This document shows positions 13,280-16,903 of a stretch of 16,903 bases of DNA, one piece after another; the stretch's first letter is position 1, and each line of letters opens with the position of its first letter. A program made the position numbers and the translations under genes. The notes below the pieces were generated by a model. It searched no databases and was not told where the DNA came from. It saw only the letters and a list, made by a program, of their open reading frames with translations. This DNA comes from JALZAI01 sp038212215 (lineage in GTDB: Bacteria; Actinomycetota; Actinomycetes; Mycobacteriales; Jatrophihabitantaceae): contig JBBQUT010000059.1 in NCBI GenBank assembly GCA_038212215.1, positions 1-16,903 of the forward strand, given 5' to 3'.

Positions 13280-13915
13280 TCACACGACTCCGTTGACGTA
13301 GGCGAAGATTACGAGTTGCACGCGGTCTCGTTGGTCGAGCTTGGTGAGGAGGTGCGCTACGTGGGTTTTGACGGTGGCGTGCGACAGGTGCAGTTGGGTG
13401 GCGATCTCGGCGTTGGAGCCGCCCGCCGCGACCGCCTGCAGCACCTCACGTTCGCGGTTGGTCAATGTCGCCAGTTCAGGTGCGGGGGTTTGTGATCGAG
13501 CGCGCAGTCTGGCCACGAGCCGACGGGTAGCGGTCGCCGGGAGTAGCACCTGGTCGGCGGCGACGGTGCGGATGCCGTGGAGGAGCGCCGCTCGCGGAGA
13601 GTCTTTGAGCAGGAAGCCGGTGGCGCCCGCGTCGAGGGCGTGCAAGACGTAGTCGTCGTCGTCGTAGGTGGTGAGGATCAGGATGCGCGCGGTGTGTGCG
13701 GCGGCGCGCAGTCGTCGCGTTGCCTCGATGCCGTCAATCTTGGGCATCCGCACGTCCATAAGCACCACGTCGGGTCTGCACGCCTCGGTGAGGCGGATTG
13801 CTTCCTGCCCGTCGGGGGCTTGGCCGACGACCTCGATGTCCGCCTGAGCGTCGAGGATCAACGCGAGGCCTTCGCGGACCATTTCCTGGTCATCGGCGAG
13901 CAGCACCCGAATCAT
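13280..13915 (-). CDS. NarL/LuxR-family response regulator
   Basis: The 211-residue protein has a complete receiver domain (residues 1-120): acidic pocket D8-D9 (RVLLADDQEMVREGL), phosphoacceptor D54 (VVLMDVRMPKIDG), T82 (ILTTYDDDDYV) and K104 (GFLLKDSPR). Residues ~146-205 are a LuxR-type helix-turn-helix (LTNREREVLQAVAAGGSNAE ... HLSHATVKTHVAHLLTKL). Phosphorylation would promote dimerisation and DNA binding. The gene starts two bases after the stop of the kinase gene (TGACCATG), which identifies the kinase as its partner. A likely local target is the divergent cupredoxin-like gene, where a tandem 14-bp repeat is found (inference). Confidence 0.95.
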   Translation of the reverse strand: MIRVLLADDQEMVREGLALILDAQADIEVVGQAPDGQEAIRLTEACRPDVVLMDVRMPKIDGIEATRRLRAAAHTARILILTTYDDDDYVLHALDAGATGFLLKDSPRAALLHGIRTVAADQVLLPATATRRLVARLRARSQTPAPELATLTNREREVLQAVAAGGSNAEIATQLHLSHATVKTHVAHLLTKLDQRDRVQLVIFAYVNGVV

Positions 13916-13917
13916 GG

Positions 13918-15093
13918 TCAGGGAGTCGCGGCGAGCGGGAAGCGGGCCCGAACGGCGAAACCGCCGACCTCACGCGGTCCTGCGATGACGGAGCCACCGC
14001 ACGCCGCGACCCGTTCCTGAATGCCGATCAGTCCATGCCCTTCGACCGCGGCCGCGGCCGTTGGCGGAGCCAACGCCCCGTCGTTCTCCACGTCGACGGC
14101 GGCCTCGTCTGGCGTGATGGAGACCACTACCCTGGTCGGTGCGGCCCCGCCGTGGCGGATGACGTTGGTGAGCGCTTCCTGTGCGAGGCGGTAGACGGCT
14201 CGTGCCACTGGGCGTGGTACGGGCCCGATCCCGATCCGCTCAAGGGTGACCGGTAGCCCGGTTTCGCGGAACTGCGCCACCAACGGTTCGAGATCAGGCA
14301 AATCGCTCACATCGCTGTCCTCAACTGCCGTCGACGAGGCGTCAGTCCGCAGCACTACGAGCAGGTCACGGATCTCTTGCAGCGCTTCCCGCCCAGCTCC
14401 CTGAATGCGGTTTAGCGGGCGGCGCACCCGCTGCGGTTCGCGGTCGAGCAGCTCCTCGGCGGCCTCGGCCTGCAGCACCATCGCACCGAGGCTGTGCGCG
14501 AGTATGTCATGCAACTCCCTGGCTATCCGGGTCCGTTCCTCGGCGAGGGCGGCACGCTGGCGCTGAGTGCGCTCCGCATCCCGGCGCCGCTCCAGTTCAG
14601 CGCGTTGACGCATCCACGCCCCGGCACCCCAGAACGCGGCGCCGTACAGCGTCCACCCCCACGACCCGGCGAGATCATTCTGCAGGGGGTCGAGGACGAG
14701 CTGCAGCTCGATCGCCCCGACCGCAATCGGCGCGCCCACAAAGGCGGCAGGGCGGCGGCCGTAGCGGCCCACCGAGTAAGTGGCGACGGTGAGGGCGAGC
14801 AGCGGTCCCGCGGCCTGCGACGCGCCCCAGCGCGCCCAGGGTGTGACCGTAACCGCCACCACCAGAGCCTGGACCAGCAGCGGGTACCGGCACCGCCACG
14901 CCAGCAGGAGCGCGGAGCAGGCGACGGACACGGCCAGGCCCCCGAGTGGCCCGACCAGGTGCTCGGGGTGCAGCAGCCACACCTCGAGCTGCCCGTACGC
15001 CCCGACCGCTAAAGCGACCAACAATTCGCCGCGTCTCAGCGGCCCGCCCGTCAGCACGCACCGACGATAACGCCACCCGGCGCCCCGGCTCAT
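13918..15093 (-). CDS. Sensor histidine kinase (HisKA_3 / NarX-DesK type)
   Basis: From ATG 15091-15093 this encodes 391 residues; a GTG six codons upstream (15111) is also possible. GAGGG lies about 11 bp ahead of the ATG. Using numbering from the GTG, residues ~25-165 hold about five hydrophobic segments with short loops, so sensing is likely in or near the membrane. Then come a coiled linker (AELERRRDAERTQRQRAALA), the dimerisation/phosphoacceptor motif ARELHDILAHSLGAMVLQA with H201, and an ATPase domain with N-box QEALTNVIRHGG, VDVENDG and GHGLIGIQERVAACGG. It is the cognate kinase of the following regulator. Signal unknown. Confidence 0.94.
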   Translation of the reverse strand: MSRGAGWRYRRCVLTGGPLRRGELLVALAVGAYGQLEVWLLHPEHLVGPLGGLAVSVACSALLLAWRCRYPLLVQALVVAVTVTPWARWGASQAAGPLLALTVATYSVGRYGRRPAAFVGAPIAVGAIELQLVLDPLQNDLAGSWGWTLYGAAFWGAGAWMRQRAELERRRDAERTQRQRAALAEERTRIARELHDILAHSLGAMVLQAEAAEELLDREPQRVRRPLNRIQGAGREALQEIRDLLVVLRTDASSTAVEDSDVSDLPDLEPLVAQFRETGLPVTLERIGIGPVPRPVARAVYRLAQEALTNVIRHGGAAPTRVVVSITPDEAAVDVENDGALAPPTAAAAVEGHGLIGIQERVAACGGSVIAGPREVGGFAVRARFPLAATP

Positions 15094-15124
15094 CCGCGCG
15101 GCTACCCTCACTCATCCGCGCGGC
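15089..15124. promoter_or_regulatory. Tandem 14-bp direct repeat in the kinase/cupredoxin intergenic region
   Basis: CTCATCCGCGCGGC occurs at 15089-15102 and again at 15111-15124, start to start 22 bp, which is about two helical turns. It lies between the divergent two-component operon and the exported cupredoxin-like gene, at the very 5' end of the kinase gene. Same-face tandem sites suit NarL-type dimers, but the role is inferred. Confidence 0.45.
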
Positions 15125-15208
15125 GGCCCAGATCACCCGAGAGACCGATGCACCAGGGGTCGCCGCTGCATAACATGACGGTCCTCAACACCCCAATGGA
15201 GGCCGCAG

Positions 15209-16045
15209 ATGAGCGCTCGAAGGCTTGCCCCGATGCTGATGCTGGCGCTCCTAGCCGCCGCCACCCCCGCAGTCGCCGCGGCTCCCTCGCAGGTGCACGA
15301 CAGCGCCATCGGTCACGCAGGGCGCACCGTTTTGCTGATCAGCGACGACACTTCCGTGCGCGCCCCGCGTAGCGTTCAGGCCGGCACCATGACCGTCACC
15401 CTGGTGAACCGCGGCCACGAGGTGCACATCGGCAGCCTGCTGCGGCTGTCGGGCGGAAAGACGCTCGCCGACTTTCGCGCCGTTCTGCGTCACCCGCCGC
15501 ACGCCGCTCCCCCCTGGATCCACAACGTGCCCTTCGGCAGCTTTTCGCCGCTGTCTCCCGAGCACCGGGCGGGCATCGTCGCGGACTTCGAGGCGACAGG
15601 CACCTATATCTACTTCTGCCTGCTGACCACCCCATCGGGCCAGCAGCATGCGCTCGCGGGCGAGCTCACATCCTTCCGCGTCGTCGCCCCGGAAACCCCC
15701 GAGCAGAGCGTCCGCGCCGACGCGAACTTCGTGGCCACCGATGGCGCGTTCCAGTTACCTGTCCTGACGCAGGGACCGCACGTGCTGCGGCTCCACAACC
15801 AGGGCACCGCACCTCACGAATTCGCGATCCTACAACTGCACCCCGGCGCGACTCTCAAGCAGACAGACGCCTGGCTGCAAGGCGGCCAACCCGGCCCCGC
15901 TCCCGCCACGTTCTTCGGCGGCGTCCAGCGCGTCGATCCCGGGCACTCCGCGCTGCTCAACATCCGCTTGGCGCGCGGCCGGTACCTCGTCGGCGATGGA
16001 GAGACCGGCGTCTTCGGCCACCTAACAGTGCGCGCCCACGGGTAG
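15209..16045 (+). CDS. Exported protein with two cupredoxin-like domains
   Basis: ATG 15209 is preceded by GGAGG. The 278-residue product begins with a signal peptide (RRLAPMLMLALLAAATPAVAA, cleavage near residue 24). Two related domains follow. Domain 1 (~40-160) has VQAGTMTVTLVNRGHEVHI and TYIYFCLLTTPSGQQHALAG, where C137 and H147 sit in the Cys-x9-His arrangement of type-I copper sites. Leu replaces the usual Met of the site. Domain 2 (~165-276) repeats the fold start (LTQGPHVLRLHNQGTAPHEF AILQL) and the motif LKQTDAWLQGG parallels TLADFRAVLRH. It lacks the Cys. Copper binding or electron transfer is possible only through domain 1. Diverges from the two-component pair, a likely regulator. 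Confidence 0.8.
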   Translation: MSARRLAPMLMLALLAAATPAVAAAPSQVHDSAIGHAGRTVLLISDDTSVRAPRSVQAGTMTVTLVNRGHEVHIGSLLRLSGGKTLADFRAVLRHPPHAAPPWIHNVPFGSFSPLSPEHRAGIVADFEATGTYIYFCLLTTPSGQQHALAGELTSFRVVAPETPEQSVRADANFVATDGAFQLPVLTQGPHVLRLHNQGTAPHEFAILQLHPGATLKQTDAWLQGGQPGPAPATFFGGVQRVDPGHSALLNIRLARGRYLVGDGETGVFGHLTVRAHG

Positions 16046-16429
16046 AGGGACATCCCCCGCGCCCTGTGGCGGCATGGCGACAGAATTCCCGTTCACCATC
16101 CGGAACCTGGACAAAGACGTCCGACCGAACGCGCTACAAACCAGCATCGGCGCCGTTCACGATCGGGCAACCGACCTGTCTCGAACACGCACTCCGTACC
16201 ACCCAGTCGCGCCGCGACGTCCCCCATGCGTCACAACAGAAACTCGCGATTTCATGGCCGTCGTCCTCCGCGAGACCGCAGCGCCGCCGCCGATTGCGTC
16301 GGTTGCCGGGGAGGCCGTCGCGCTGACAAACGCTCCCCTTATTGAATGTCAGTCAGGCCGGTGCGCGGGCCTCGCCTACCGGCGGATGAGACCCTGCCGC
16401 CACATTGACCCTCACGACTGGCATCGACG
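16046..16429. other. Stretch of about 380 bp without a convincing gene
   Basis: A plus-strand frame from ATG 16074 to 16439 (121 codons, starting MATEFPFTIRNLDKD) is open, but it lacks a ribosome site, changes character after ~40 codons and resembles no family I know. It could be the 5' part of a broken gene. A short repeat, TGTCAGTCAGG, at 16347-16357 is the only AT-richer spot before the transporter. No metal-regulator operator was recognised. Confidence 0.35.
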
Positions 16430-16903
16430 ATGCGGGTGAGCGACGCCAGGCCAACCGTAACCCGGCTGATCGAGTTTGCAATCGCGGTGTTGTCCGGCTC
16501 AGTCGTGCTGCTCGGTGACGCCTTGCACAACCTGTCCGATGTCTCCACCAGCGCGGTGGTATTCATCGGGTTCCGGGCTTCCCGCAAGAGCGCCACCGAG
16601 CGCTACCCCTACGGCTTCGAGCGGGCCGAAGACCTCGCCGGTGTCGGAATCGCGGTCGTCATCTGGGCCAGCGCCGTGTTCGCCGGGATCGAGAGCATCC
16701 GCAAGCTGCTCGAGCACGGCCACACCACCCCCCTGAGCATCGGGATTGTCGGTGCGGTAGTCGCAATCCTCGGCAATCAGATCGTCGCCTGCTACAAGCT
16801 GATCATCGGCAGCCGGATCAACTCTGCCACGCTGATCGCTGACGCCAAGCACTCACGGCTCGATGCACTGTCATCGGCTGGCGCCCTCGTCGGTCTGGTC
16901 GCT
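16430..16903 (+). CDS. Cation diffusion facilitator (CDF) metal transporter, partial, N-terminus short
   Basis: The frame runs from ATG 16430 off the right edge (158 codons present). It shows the CDF core: SGSVVLLGDALHNLSDVSTS with metal-site H33 and D37 on helix 2, FRASRKSATERYPYGFERAE, and DLAGVGIAVVIWASAVFAGI. Next comes GIVGAVVAILGNQIVACYKL, then the second site HSRLDALSSAG (HxxxD) on helix 5. These proteins export Zn2+, Cd2+, Fe2+ or Mn2+ by proton antiport. Normally a full helix 1 precedes the SGS motif. Here only 13 residues (RLIEFAIAVLSGS) are hydrophobic, preceded by a polar RVSDARPTVT and an in-frame stop at 16406-16408. The 5' end may be lost or frameshifted. Confidence 0.85.
   Translation, partial: MRVSDARPTVTRLIEFAIAVLSGSVVLLGDALHNLSDVSTSAVVFIGFRASRKSATERYPYGFERAEDLAGVGIAVVIWASAVFAGIESIRKLLEHGHTTPLSIGIVGAVVAILGNQIVACYKLIIGSRINSATLIADAKHSRLDALSSAGALVGLVA

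Noticed and set aside
1..16903. tRNA, rRNA, CRISPR arrays, riboswitches
   Set aside because: Reading both strands I found no cloverleaf-like segment with conserved T-loop, no regularly spaced repeats and no recognisable riboswitch core.

Overview
The window is GC-rich, uses many GTG starts and Shine-Dalgarno sites, and carries families typical of high-GC Actinobacteria: DUF4192, DUF1345, a BlaI/M56 pair, an actinobacterial-type CDF transporter and a GAF-SpoIIE phosphatase. A mycobacterial or related Mycobacteriales chromosome is my best guess. That is an inference from protein style, not a search.

Layout. Positions 1-151 hold the 3' end of a flavohemoglobin-type reductase. Positions 177-2000 are a scrapyard. 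Pieces of a minus-strand gene module, called X-Y-Z here, are interrupted by a headless EAL-domain fragment and by an intact small Ala/Lys/Pro-rich protein gene. Next come a small membrane protein (1991-2227, minus) and a GAF-SpoIIE (RsbU-like) phosphatase (2603-3880, minus). Positions 4046-4382 hold a second, shortened copy of the Y-Z segment, bracketed by an 11-bp direct repeat. Behind it lie a twice-frameshifted helix-turn-helix gene and a headless ORF (4550-5319). Then follow a hypothetical membrane protein (5443-5991), a DUF1345 membrane protein (6240-6956, minus), a sparse stretch with two strong hairpins, and a shortened DUF4192 gene (7769-8497).

The functional centre is 8886-11891. A BlaI-type repressor and an M56 membrane metallopeptidase (minus strand, coupled) diverge from a small ORF, a DedA protein and a PAP2 phosphatase (plus strand, overlapping or abutting). 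A perfect 24-bp palindrome with further CCTAC/GTAGG half-sites lies between them. DedA proteins and PAP2 phosphatases are known actors in undecaprenyl-phosphate recycling, so the layout suggests a cell-wall-stress circuit controlling lipid-carrier supply.

Positions 11973-13116 carry the most complete X-Y-Z module (minus). Y looks like a phage-type small helix-turn-helix protein. Positions 13280-15093 encode a NarL-type two-component pair (minus), which diverges from an exported double cupredoxin-like protein (15209-16045). The window ends inside a CDF metal transporter (16430-16903) whose first membrane helix looks cut short.

No rRNA, tRNA, CRISPR array, transposase or integrase was recognised.
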